Below, one piece after another: positions 6,733-13,254 of a DNA stretch of 16,391 nt. Position numbers and translations under genes: made by a program. Positions within the stretch are counted from its first letter, which is position 1; each line of letters starts with the position of its first letter. This DNA is from Croceibacterium_A sp965977975 (lineage in GTDB: Bacteria; Pseudomonadota; Alphaproteobacteria; Sphingomonadales; Sphingomonadaceae). The stretch lies in the NCBI GenBank assembly GCA_965977975.1, contig CBHCZH010000074.1:1-16391 (forward strand), read 5' to 3'. Below the pieces are notes generated by a model. The model was not told where the DNA came from. It did no database searches and saw only the letters and a program-made list of their open reading frames with translations.

Positions 6733-6778
6733 TCCACATCAGGAATAACACCGCAACCGCGCGGCCTCCTGATGCGGA
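6733..6778. promoter_or_regulatory. Strong inverted repeat in the leader of the response-regulator gene
   Basis: TCCACATCAGGA (6733-6744) and TCCTGATGCGGA (6767-6778) are 12-base arms that pair with one mismatch across a 22-base centre. Within the centre CCGC (6751-6754) can pair with GCGG (6761-6764). It ends 28 bases before the ATG at 6807. It could be a dimeric regulator's operator or an RNA stem-loop. There is no following T-run, so a simple terminator is unlikely. Confidence 0.5.
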
Positions 6779-6806
6779 TCGGCTCCATAGGGGGCAACGT
6801 ATAGAC

Positions 6807-7523
6807 ATGGAACGGACAACCCTGCACATCGTCTGCGGCGACAGCCGCTCCCGTGCCGAGCAGGCCCGCATCGTCTTTGCGCTGGGCCATCATGCCGAAG
6901 TCTACGGCGAGCTCGACGAGTTGCTCGAGCATCCCCCGCACGACGGCATCGTCATTGCCACCGACACCGGCGATCCGGGCATGGCGGCCGACCTGATCCG
7001 GCGTCTGGGCGAGCGCGGAGTCTGGCTTCCGGTCGTGCTCACCGGTCACGAGCCGAGCACCGAGCAGGTCGTGGCCGCGATGAAGGCAGGGGTGCTCGAC
7101 TACCTTCTGCTGCCGCTTGAGATGAGCAGCTTCGCTCGCCGCTTGCACGCCATTCTGGCCGAAGCCGGCCAGCACGCCGATCGCCGCCGGCGTGAGGTCG
7201 AGGCGCAGCTCGCCATTTCGTCCCTCAGCCGCCGCGAGCGCGAAGTGCTCGAGCTTCTGAGCGCCGGGTGTTCGAACAAGGAGATCGCGCGCCGACTCGA
7301 CATCAGCCCGCGCACGGTCGAGATCCATCGCGGCAATATGATGACCAAGCTCGGCGCGGGCCACGCTGCTGACGCCGTCCGACTGTGGATCGACGCGCGA
7401 CTCGATATTCCGACACTGCCGCTCGACGAGGAGCCGGACATGCGCGCCGGAGTCGCAGGCAGGATCGAAGAACGCGGGGCAAGCGAGCGCGGCGCGCTGA
7501 CGCAACGCCGTCAGCGGCAGTAG
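6807..7523 (+). CDS. LuxR/FixJ-type response regulator with incomplete receiver site
   Basis: DNA-binding regulator of 238 residues. Residues 5-118 look like a receiver domain and 138-196 form a LuxR-type helix-turn-helix (LSRREREVLELLSAGCSNKEIARRLDISPRTVEIH within 140-174). In the receiver, Asp53 (IVIATDTGDPGM) aligns with the phospho-acceptor and Thr79 (VVLTGH) with the conserved Thr/Ser. The conserved Lys of the KP motif is replaced (DYLLLP; Leu102) and only one of the two N-terminal acidic residues is evident (Asp12). Signalling may be non-canonical or phosphorylation-independent. The C-terminal tail (about 200-238) is polar and Arg/Glu-rich, without a recognised domain. The ATG at 6807 places the receiver strand right at the N-terminus; the longer frame from 6651 adds 52 unconvincing residues. 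No histidine kinase is adjacent. Targets are unknown. Its end overlaps the convergent gene by 13 bases. Confidence 0.88.
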   Translation: MERTTLHIVCGDSRSRAEQARIVFALGHHAEVYGELDELLEHPPHDGIVIATDTGDPGMAADLIRRLGERGVWLPVVLTGHEPSTEQVVAAMKAGVLDYLLLPLEMSSFARRLHAILAEAGQHADRRRREVEAQLAISSLSRREREVLELLSAGCSNKEIARRLDISPRTVEIHRGNMMTKLGAGHAADAVRLWIDARLDIPTLPLDEEPDMRAGVAGRIEERGASERGALTQRRQRQ

Positions 7524-8191
7524 CTCTTCGTCCCGATCACGCCTTCGAGGTGCAGGTGGTCGTGGTGCGCCGAATTGTAGTCCGGCCCGAGCACCGTGTC
7601 GAAGCGCTTGCAGGCGCTCTGCTGAACCACGCGCAGGAACTCGCGCTCGCGCTCGTTTCCTCCATGCCAGCCGTTCTTGACCATGATTCGCCGTCCGTCC
7701 GCGAGCACGAAGCCCGCAATGTCTATCGCCGCGCCGGTCGCGTGGGCCGAACGGCGGCCGGAGCCGGCGACGTTGCGGCATGAATAGCTGCCCATGGTCT
7801 CGATGCTGCGCACGGGCGTGCCGAGGATCTGACGCGCGGCACGGTCGACGCCGTAGCGCGCCCAGCCGGTGAACGCCTGGCTGACCTCGCAAGTAACCGG
7901 ACCAAGGTTGGTGACGCCGAGTTGCGAGCTGTCCGACCGCAGGCTCGCGAGTTGCACCGTGCCGAGGATCGCGCAGCCTTGGTCGAGGTAGCGATCGGGT
8001 ACGGCAGTGTATTGGGCGCCCGTCTGCCCCAGCCGCGCGAGACACTGCCCCGCCGCGGGGCTGCGCGGCGAGGCCACGGCACGGCTCGGCGCGGCGATGG
8101 TGCTCGTGCGGCGTTCCGAGGCCTGCTCGGGTAAGGCAGAGCATCCGGCCAAAAGCGCGGCGCAGGTCAGGCCAAGGGTAATACGGACCAT
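7511..8191 (-). CDS. Extensin-family lipoprotein with M15/LAS-like metal-site motifs
   Basis: Exported protein of 226 residues, likely lipid-anchored: MVRITLGLTCAALLAGC carries a lipobox LLAGC with Cys17. The C-terminal half matches the bacterial extensin-like domain: SAHATGAAIDIAGF (149-161) and NSAHHDHLHLEG (206-217). The H-x(6)-D and DHLH patterns (His150, Asp157, His212/His214) mirror zinc ligands of M15/LAS peptidoglycan peptidases, so cell-wall activity is plausible but unproven for this family. Further cysteines (50, 73, 101, 138, 194, 225) could form periplasmic disulfides. The ATG at 8191-8189 is preceded by GGAGGGG on the minus strand; an upstream ATG seven codons earlier would place this site inside the gene and lacks signal-peptide logic. 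It is divergent from serC. Confidence 0.88.
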   Translation of the reverse strand: MVRITLGLTCAALLAGCSALPEQASERRTSTIAAPSRAVASPRSPAAGQCLARLGQTGAQYTAVPDRYLDQGCAILGTVQLASLRSDSSQLGVTNLGPVTCEVSQAFTGWARYGVDRAARQILGTPVRSIETMGSYSCRNVAGSGRRSAHATGAAIDIAGFVLADGRRIMVKNGWHGGNEREREFLRVVQQSACKRFDTVLGPDYNSAHHDHLHLEGVIGTKSYCR

Positions 8192-8301
8192 GTCCCCTCC
8201 ATCGGACCACATGGTTAATTTCTCGCTAATGGATACTGAACAGCAGGCACTTTTCCGGCGCTCGGCGGGATTGCGATTGACTTCCGTTCGCGCGCCTCTA
8301 A

Positions 8302-8355
8302 GGGCCGCCGCGGGCCACGCGGTCCCAACGCCGCGCGTGCTCTCTGCAAGGAGAG
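8302..8355 (+). promoter_or_regulatory. Two hairpins in the serC leader, the second covering the ribosome binding site
   Basis: GGGCCGC (8302-8308) pairs with GCGGtCCC (8319-8326, one bulged T). Then CTCTC (8340-8344) pairs with GAGAG (8351-8355) around the loop TGCAAG, so the serC ribosome binding site AAGGAGAG (8348-8355) is partly in the stem. A structured serC leader RNA has been described in Alphaproteobacteria, but I cannot confirm that this is that motif. Confidence 0.35.
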
Positions 8356-8360
8356 ACTAC

Positions 8361-9506
8361 ATGACTGACGTACCTGCCGCCCCGGCCGTAAAGCCGGCGC
8401 GTCCGTTCTTTTCCTCCGGTCCCTGCGCCAAGCCGCCGGGATTTTCCCCCGACAAGCTCGCCACCGAATCGCTCGGCCGCTCGCACCGCGCCAAGATCGG
8501 CAAGGCGCGCCTGCAGTACAGCATCGATCTGATGCGCGAGCTGCTGCAGCTTCCCGACACCCACCGTATCGGCATCGTGCCCGGCTCGGACACCGGCGCC
8601 TTCGAGATGGCGATGTGGACCATGCTCGGCGCGCGCGGCGTGACGGCGCTGGCTTGGGAAAGCTTCGGCGAAGGGTGGGTGACCGACGTCGTAAAACAGC
8701 TCGGCATCGAGGCGACGGTGATGCGCGCCGACTACGGCCAGCTACCCGATCTCGACAAGGTCGACTGGGCCGACGACGTGCTGTTCACCTGGAACGGAAC
8801 AACGTCCGGCGTGCGCGTGCCGGACGGCGAGTGGATTCCCACCGACCGCCAGGGTCTCAGCTTCGCCGATGCGACAAGCGCGGTGTTCGCGTACGATATT
8901 CCGTGGGACAAGATCGATGTCGCCACCTTCTCATGGCAGAAGGTGCTCGGCGGCGAGGGTGCGCATGGCGTGCTCATCCTGGGCCCGCGCGCGGTGCAGC
9001 GTCTCGAAGAATACACGCCTTCGTGGCCGCTCCCCAAGGTCTTCCGTCTGATGAGCAAGGGCAAGCTCGCCGAAGGAATCTTCAAGGGTGAGACGATCAA
9101 CACGCCCTCGATGCTCGCGGTCGAGGACGCGATCTGGGCGCTCGAATGGGCAAAGTCGGTCGGTGGGCTCGAAGGCCTCAAGGCGCGCTGCACCGCGAAC
9201 GCCCACGCGCTCGACAAGATCGTTGCCGAACGCGACTGGCTCGGCCACCTCGCGGCCGATCACGGCACGCGCTCGAAGACCTCGGTCTGCCTGACGGTCG
9301 AAGGCGCCGACGCCGACTTCATCAAGGCTTTCGCCGGCCTGCTCGAGAAGCAGGGCGCCGCCTACGATATCGCCGGCTACCGCGATGCTCCGCCGGGCCT
9401 TCGCATCTGGTGCGGCGCGACCGTCGACACTGCGGACATCGAAGCGCTCGGCCCGTGGCTCGACTGGGCCTATGCCGAGACCAAGGCATCGCTGGCCGCG
9501 GCCTGA
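8361..9506 (+). CDS. serC: Phosphoserine aminotransferase, alphaproteobacterial type
   Basis: PLP-dependent aminotransferase of 381 residues converting 3-phosphohydroxypyruvate and glutamate to O-phosphoserine and 2-oxoglutarate, the second step of serine synthesis. ARPFFSSGPCAKPPGF (13-28), SLGRSHRAKIGKARL (37-51) and GIVPGSDTGAFEMAMW (71-86) are typical of the divergent SerC form in Alphaproteobacteria. The PLP lysine is Lys194 in TFSWQKVLGGEGAHG. Length is normal. The ATG at 8361 is well supported by AAGGAGAG at 8348-8355; the open frame upstream to 8007 is antisense to the extensin-family gene. serA follows 115 bases later, across a repeat pair, which fits the common serC-serA operon. A small hairpin can occlude the ribosome binding site, suggesting possible translational control. 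Confidence 0.97.
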   Translation: MTDVPAAPAVKPARPFFSSGPCAKPPGFSPDKLATESLGRSHRAKIGKARLQYSIDLMRELLQLPDTHRIGIVPGSDTGAFEMAMWTMLGARGVTALAWESFGEGWVTDVVKQLGIEATVMRADYGQLPDLDKVDWADDVLFTWNGTTSGVRVPDGEWIPTDRQGLSFADATSAVFAYDIPWDKIDVATFSWQKVLGGEGAHGVLILGPRAVQRLEEYTPSWPLPKVFRLMSKGKLAEGIFKGETINTPSMLAVEDAIWALEWAKSVGGLEGLKARCTANAHALDKIVAERDWLGHLAADHGTRSKTSVCLTVEGADADFIKAFAGLLEKQGAAYDIAGYRDAPPGLRIWCGATVDTADIEALGPWLDWAYAETKASLAAA

Positions 9507-9520
9507 AACCTCCCCAAGGC

Positions 9521-9605
9521 GTCACCCCGGCCTTGTGCCGGGGCCCAGCTTCCTCTTCCCCGCATCAAAAAAGAAAGCGGGGTCCCGGGACAAGCCCGGG
9601 ATGAC
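9521..9605. repeat. Inverted pair of REP-like elements between serC and serA
   Basis: Unit 1 (plus, from 9521) begins GTCACCCCGGCCTTGTGCCG and continues GGGCCCAGCTTCCTCTT. Unit 2 (minus, 9605 back to about 9567) begins GTCATCCCGGGCTTGTCCCG and continues GGACCCCGCTTTCTTTT. They are imperfect copies in opposite orientation, each with its own CCCGG...CCGGG hairpin. Together they could form a long stem-loop in the serC-serA transcript. A third related unit lies after serA. Confidence 0.8.
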
Positions 9606-9621
9606 TGACAGGACAAGAACC

Positions 9622-11202
9622 ATGACCAAGCCCAAAGTCCTCATCTCGGACAAGATGGACCCCAACGCCGCGCGCATCTTCGAGGAGCGCGGCTGCGACG
9701 TCGATGTGAAGCCGGGCATGACTCCGGACGAGCTCAAGGCCGTGATCGGCGAGTACGACGGCCTCGCGATCCGCTCGGCGACCAAGGCGACCAAGGAGAT
9801 CATCGACGCCGCCACCAATCTCAAGGTCATCGGCCGCGCCGGCATCGGCGTCGACAACGTCGACATCCCTTATGCCTCGTCCAAGGGCATCGTGGTGATG
9901 AACACGCCGTTCGGCAACTCGATCACCACCGCCGAGCACGCGATCGCGCTGATGTTCGCGCTCGCCCGCCAGCTGCCCGAGGCCAACGCCCAGACCCAGT
10001 CCGGCAAGTGGCCGAAGAACGACTTCATGGGTGTCGAGGTCACCGGCAAGACGCTCGGCCTGATCGGCGCCGGCAATATCGGCTCGATCGTCGCCGACCG
10101 CGCTCTGGGCCTCAGGATGAAAGTCGTGGCCTACGATCCGTTCCTCTCGCCCGAGCGGGCGGTGGAACTGGGCGTCGAGAAGGTCGAGCTGGACCAGCTG
10201 CTGGCTCGCGCGGACTTCATCACGCTGCACACCCCGCTGACCGACCAGACCCGTAACATCCTGTCGGCCGAGAACCTCGCCAAGACCAAGAAGGGCGTGC
10301 GCATTGTCAACTGCGCACGCGGCGGGCTGATCGACGAGGCGGCGCTCAAGGAAGGGCTCGAATCCGGCCACATCGCCGGCGCCGCGCTCGACGTGTTCGC
10401 GACCGAGCCGGCCAAGGAGCACGCCCTGTTCGGCACCCGGAACTTCGTCGCCACGCCGCACCTCGGCGCCTCGACCAACGAGGCGCAGGTCAACGTCGCG
10501 CTGCAGGTCGCCGAGCAGATGGCCGACTTTCTGGTCAACGGCGGCGTCACCAACGCGCTCAACATGCCCTCGCTCTCGGCCGAGGAAGCGCCCAAGCTGA
10601 AGCCGTACATGGGCCTCGCGGAGAAGCTCGGCAGCCTCGTTGGCCAGCTCGCTCACGGCAACCTCGACAAGATTTCGATCGAGGTCGAAGGCCACGCCGC
10701 CGAGCTCAACATGAAGCCGATCACCGGCGCGGTGCTGGCGGGCTTGATGAAGAACTATTCGGACACCGTGAACATGGTCAACGCGCCGTTCCTCGCCAAG
10801 GAGCGCGGGCTCGACGTGCGCGAGATCAGGCACGACCGCGAGGGCGTGTACCACACGCTGGTCCGCGTCACCGTGGCGACCAGCCGTGGCGACCGTTCCG
10901 TGGCGGGCACGCTGTTCGGCACCCAGGAGCGGCTGGTCGAGATCTTCGGCATCGGCATCGAGGCCGACCTCGAAGGCCACATGCTCTACATCGTCAATGA
11001 AGACGCGCCCGGCTTCATCGGCCGAATCGGCTCGCTGATGGGTGAGGCGGGGATCAACATCGGCACGTTCCACCTCGGCCGCCGCGAAGCGGGTGGCGAG
11101 GCAGTGCTGCTGCTCAGCGTCGACCAGGCGATCCCGCAGGACGTGATCGAGCGCGCCTGCGCGCTGCAGGGTGTGAAGATGGTCAAGGCGCTCCAGTTCT
11201 GA
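9622..11202 (+). CDS. serA: D-3-phosphoglycerate dehydrogenase, long form with ACT domain
   Basis: Enzyme of 526 residues catalysing the NAD-dependent oxidation of 3-phosphoglycerate to 3-phosphohydroxypyruvate, the first committed step of serine synthesis. The catalytic and Rossmann domains span about 1-310: GRAGIGVDNVD (71-81), GAGNIG (149-154), and catalytic Arg233 (CARGG), Glu262 (ATEP) and His280 (TPHLGAST). An intervening ASB-type domain (about 315-450) is followed by a C-terminal ACT domain (about 451-526; MLYIVNEDAPGFIGRIG), typical of type 1 enzymes; in that class ACT/ASB domains can mediate serine feedback. The ATG at 9622 follows AGGACAAG and gives the family N-terminus MTKPKVLISDKMD; the frame open upstream runs through serC and repeat DNA and is rejected. 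serC precedes and hisZ follows in the same direction. Confidence 0.98.
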   Translation: MTKPKVLISDKMDPNAARIFEERGCDVDVKPGMTPDELKAVIGEYDGLAIRSATKATKEIIDAATNLKVIGRAGIGVDNVDIPYASSKGIVVMNTPFGNSITTAEHAIALMFALARQLPEANAQTQSGKWPKNDFMGVEVTGKTLGLIGAGNIGSIVADRALGLRMKVVAYDPFLSPERAVELGVEKVELDQLLARADFITLHTPLTDQTRNILSAENLAKTKKGVRIVNCARGGLIDEAALKEGLESGHIAGAALDVFATEPAKEHALFGTRNFVATPHLGASTNEAQVNVALQVAEQMADFLVNGGVTNALNMPSLSAEEAPKLKPYMGLAEKLGSLVGQLAHGNLDKISIEVEGHAAELNMKPITGAVLAGLMKNYSDTVNMVNAPFLAKERGLDVREIRHDREGVYHTLVRVTVATSRGDRSVAGTLFGTQERLVEIFGIGIEADLEGHMLYIVNEDAPGFIGRIGSLMGEAGINIGTFHLGRREAGGEAVLLLSVDQAIPQDVIERACALQGVKMVKALQF

Positions 11203-11210
11203 GGCGCAGC

Positions 11211-11236
11211 GTCATCCCGACTTGCGCCGGGATGAC
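11211..11236. repeat. REP-like hairpin between serA and hisZ
   Basis: GTCATCCCG (11211-11219) and CGGGATGAC (11228-11236) form a perfect 9-bp stem around ACTTGCGC. The sequence is of the same family as the pair at 9521-9605. It begins eight bases after the serA stop. Without a T-run it is more likely an mRNA-stabilising or attenuating repeat than an intrinsic terminator. Confidence 0.75.
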
Positions 11237-11256
11237 GAAGAGGGAATAGGCCGCGC

Positions 11257-12369
11257 ATGATCGATCCCGCCGCCGACCTTCTGCCCGAGGGGCTCGAGGA
11301 CCGCTTGCCGCAGAGCGCGGCGGCGGCGGCGCGGATCGAGCGCGCGGTGATGGGCGCGCTCGATGCACACGGATACGATCGCGTGCGGCCGCCGCTGATC
11401 GAGTTCATACAGTCGATGGCGCGGCGGATGGACGGGGTGACAACTCGTCACCTGTTCCGTTTCGTCGACCCGAAAAGCCTGCGCACTCTGGCGCTGCGCT
11501 CGGACATGACGGTGCAAGTCGGACGCATCGCCGCGACCGGCCTGGCAGGCAAACCTCGCCCGTTGCGGCTTTGCTACGCCGGGCAGGTGGCACGCATCGC
11601 CGGGGACCAGCTCGATCCTCGCCGCGAGGCGCTGCAGCTCGGTGCCGAGCTGATCGGCAGCGACACCGTCGCGGCAGCAGCCGAGATCGTCGAGCTGGCG
11701 ATCGCTTCGCTCGAAGCGGCGGGCGCGACCGGCATTTCGGTCGATTTCACGCTGCCCGATCTCGTCGACACGCTCGCGGCCGAAGAATTCCCGCTCGATG
11801 CCGAGGAGGTGCGGGCGGTGCGCCGCGAGCTCGACGCGAAGGACGCCGGCGCGCTGCGCGAAGCCGGCGGCGAGGACTACGTGCCGCTGCTCTATGCCAG
11901 CGGTCCGTTCGACGAGGCGATCGAAAAGCTCGCGCTGATCGACGCGCAAGGGGCGCTGGCGAGCCGCATCGCCGGCCTGCGCCAGATCGCCGCGCGCGTG
12001 GCCGGCCGCGCCCGGTTGACGCTCGACCCGTCGGAGCGGCACGGCTTCGAGTACCAGACCTGGTTCGGCTTCACTCTCTATGCCGACGGCGTACGCGGCA
12101 CGCTCGGCCGCGGCGGCACTTACCGCATCCACGGTTCAGAAGAAGTCGCCACCGGGTTCTCGCTTTATCCCGAAGAGCTCGTCGAGGCGGTCAAGGCCGA
12201 CGAGCCGCGCCGTGAGGCGGTGTTCCTTCCGCTTGGCCACGACGCAACTTCCGCTGTAAAGTTGCGCGCAGAAGGCTGGCGCACCGTCGCTGCGCTGTCC
12301 GACAGCGACGAACCGGGCAAGCTCGGCTGCACGCACATCCTCGACGGCAGCGCCCCGGCCAAGTTGTAA
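11257..12369 (+). CDS. hisZ: HisZ, ATP phosphoribosyltransferase regulatory subunit
   Basis: Class II aminoacyl-tRNA-synthetase-like paralogue (370 residues) that partners with short-form HisG to make the first enzyme of histidine synthesis; it has no synthetase activity of its own. Visible features are the motif-1-like region YDRVRPPLIEFIQSM (about 40-54), RTLALRSDMTVQVGRI (75-90), motif-2-like RPLRLCYAGQVAR, and the HisRS-like C-terminal block ADGVRGTLGRGGTYRIH. The missing anticodon-binding domain and length distinguish it from HisS. The ATG at 11257 has AGAGGGA upstream. A gene for short HisG must lie outside the window. In sphingomonads I recall hisZ lying next to purA; here two minus-strand genes separate them. 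Probable read-through from serA across the 11211 hairpin. Confidence 0.92.
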   Translation: MIDPAADLLPEGLEDRLPQSAAAAARIERAVMGALDAHGYDRVRPPLIEFIQSMARRMDGVTTRHLFRFVDPKSLRTLALRSDMTVQVGRIAATGLAGKPRPLRLCYAGQVARIAGDQLDPRREALQLGAELIGSDTVAAAAEIVELAIASLEAAGATGISVDFTLPDLVDTLAAEEFPLDAEEVRAVRRELDAKDAGALREAGGEDYVPLLYASGPFDEAIEKLALIDAQGALASRIAGLRQIAARVAGRARLTLDPSERHGFEYQTWFGFTLYADGVRGTLGRGGTYRIHGSEEVATGFSLYPEELVEAVKADEPRREAVFLPLGHDATSAVKLRAEGWRTVAALSDSDEPGKLGCTHILDGSAPAKL

Positions 12370-12399
12370 GCGCAATCGGCGTCTAGATGAGCGCGAACC

Positions 12400-13158
12400 T
12401 CATGATGTCTTGGCGATTTCCAGGATTTGATACGCCAACAAGGTGCGCCAACCGAAGGAAGCCAAATCATCCGGCTCGCGCCATTCGCCATCGCGCCAAG
12501 ATCGCGACAGCACGAGCGCCAGTTCGAGTGCGTTGATTTCGTTCGACTTCAGGCTGTCCTTGAGCCGTTGGGGCATCGATGCCCAAGCAAGCTGAGCTTC
12601 TTCCGCCGTGCGAGCATTCTCGATGCTGGTCTCGGAGCAATTGTCCTCGGTCCAATACTGATTGGCGCGCATGGCCGGTCCGATCTTGTCGGTCCAGCGG
12701 AAGCGTTGACTATCGCGATCCGCGTACCCGCCCAAAGACAGCCATTCCATCGCTGTGATGTACCGGGTGGGTGGATCGAACCAGTCGCGTTCATCGGAAA
12801 GGGGATTGTCCCGGTATTCGCTATGGGCACAGGCGATACCCAGGAACGCCGCCAGCAGGGTCTCAATGCGCGGATCGCCTTCGCCAACGCGCGTGGCCAA
12901 GTATTCCGGCATCTCAACTGCATCCATTGTGAAAACCTGGTATCGATGCCCGCTGTCGCCGAGGGGCTGCAGTTCCATCACGCCGATATCGACCAGTGCG
13001 TCCTCCGCAATCCGCCAAGCGACCATGTGCCTGTCGCTGATGGCAAGACCCTTCTGCACCGCTTCACTGGCGCTCCGACCAAGCACAAACAGGCAAAGAG
13101 CCGCCGCTACATGGCCGCTCATCCGCCCGTGAGAGAATTCGGCATCGGTCTTAGACAT
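12400..13158 (-). CDS. Orphan protein of unknown function, lower GC than its surroundings
   Basis: I do not recognise this 252-residue protein. It is rich in Trp, Asp and Glu, has a short hydrophobic stretch near the N-terminus (SGHVAAALCLFVLG) without a convincing signal peptide, and a C-terminal helical block (MPQRLKDSLKSNEINALELALVL, then WRDGEWREPDDLASFGWRTLLAYQILEI). No metal-binding, catalytic or DNA-binding motif is obvious. Sampled lines are about 53-57% GC against roughly 65-73% in hisZ, and codon choice is less biased, suggesting recent acquisition. The complementary plus-strand frame (12427-13161) is Arg/His/Pro-rich and looks like its shadow. The start is uncertain: ATG 13158 (chosen), ATG 13188 or TTG 13200. 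AGGGGAG at 13178-13172 sits 13 bases before the chosen start. It lies between hisZ and an esterase gene, convergent with hisZ by 30 bases. Confidence 0.65.
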   Translation of the reverse strand: MSKTDAEFSHGRMSGHVAAALCLFVLGRSASEAVQKGLAISDRHMVAWRIAEDALVDIGVMELQPLGDSGHRYQVFTMDAVEMPEYLATRVGEGDPRIETLLAAFLGIACAHSEYRDNPLSDERDWFDPPTRYITAMEWLSLGGYADRDSQRFRWTDKIGPAMRANQYWTEDNCSETSIENARTAEEAQLAWASMPQRLKDSLKSNEINALELALVLSRSWRDGEWREPDDLASFGWRTLLAYQILEIAKTS

Positions 13159-13187
13159 TGAGTCACCACGGCTCCCCTGAGTCACCA
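13159..13187. promoter_or_regulatory. 10-bp direct repeat immediately upstream of the orphan gene
   Basis: TGAGTCACCA occurs at 13159-13168 and again at 13178-13187, perfectly, with a 19-base period (about two helical turns). On the gene's strand it reads TGGTGACTCA, abutting the chosen ATG. It could be a tandem operator or a small duplication. If translation begins at 13188 the repeats are coding instead. Confidence 0.4.
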
Positions 13188-13254
13188 TCGAGTTAGCCAA
13201 ATTCTGTTGCGGAACTCCTAGCGCCTGACGGGAGTCGACGAGCGAGGGCGATTT

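Noticed and set aside
6807..6836. GGAAC-N16-CGTC resembling an EcfG promoter at the start of the response-regulator gene
   Set aside because: The -10 element matches only three of four bases and the site lies inside the coding region.
6723..8210. 495-codon minus-strand frame
   Set aside because: It is an Arg-rich shadow of both the response-regulator gene and the extensin-family gene; such long antisense frames are common in high-GC DNA.
8277..8302. TTGACT as the -35 element of a serC promoter
   Set aside because: No acceptable -10 hexamer at 16-18 bases; the best candidate, TCTAAG, is only 14 bases away.
9565..11073. 502-codon minus-strand frame across serA
   Set aside because: Shadow of serA with Asp/Val/His-rich low-complexity composition and no recognisable domain.
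12427..13161. Plus-strand frame opposite the orphan gene
   Set aside because: Rich in Arg, His, Pro and Cys in shadow fashion; the minus-strand protein has normal composition.
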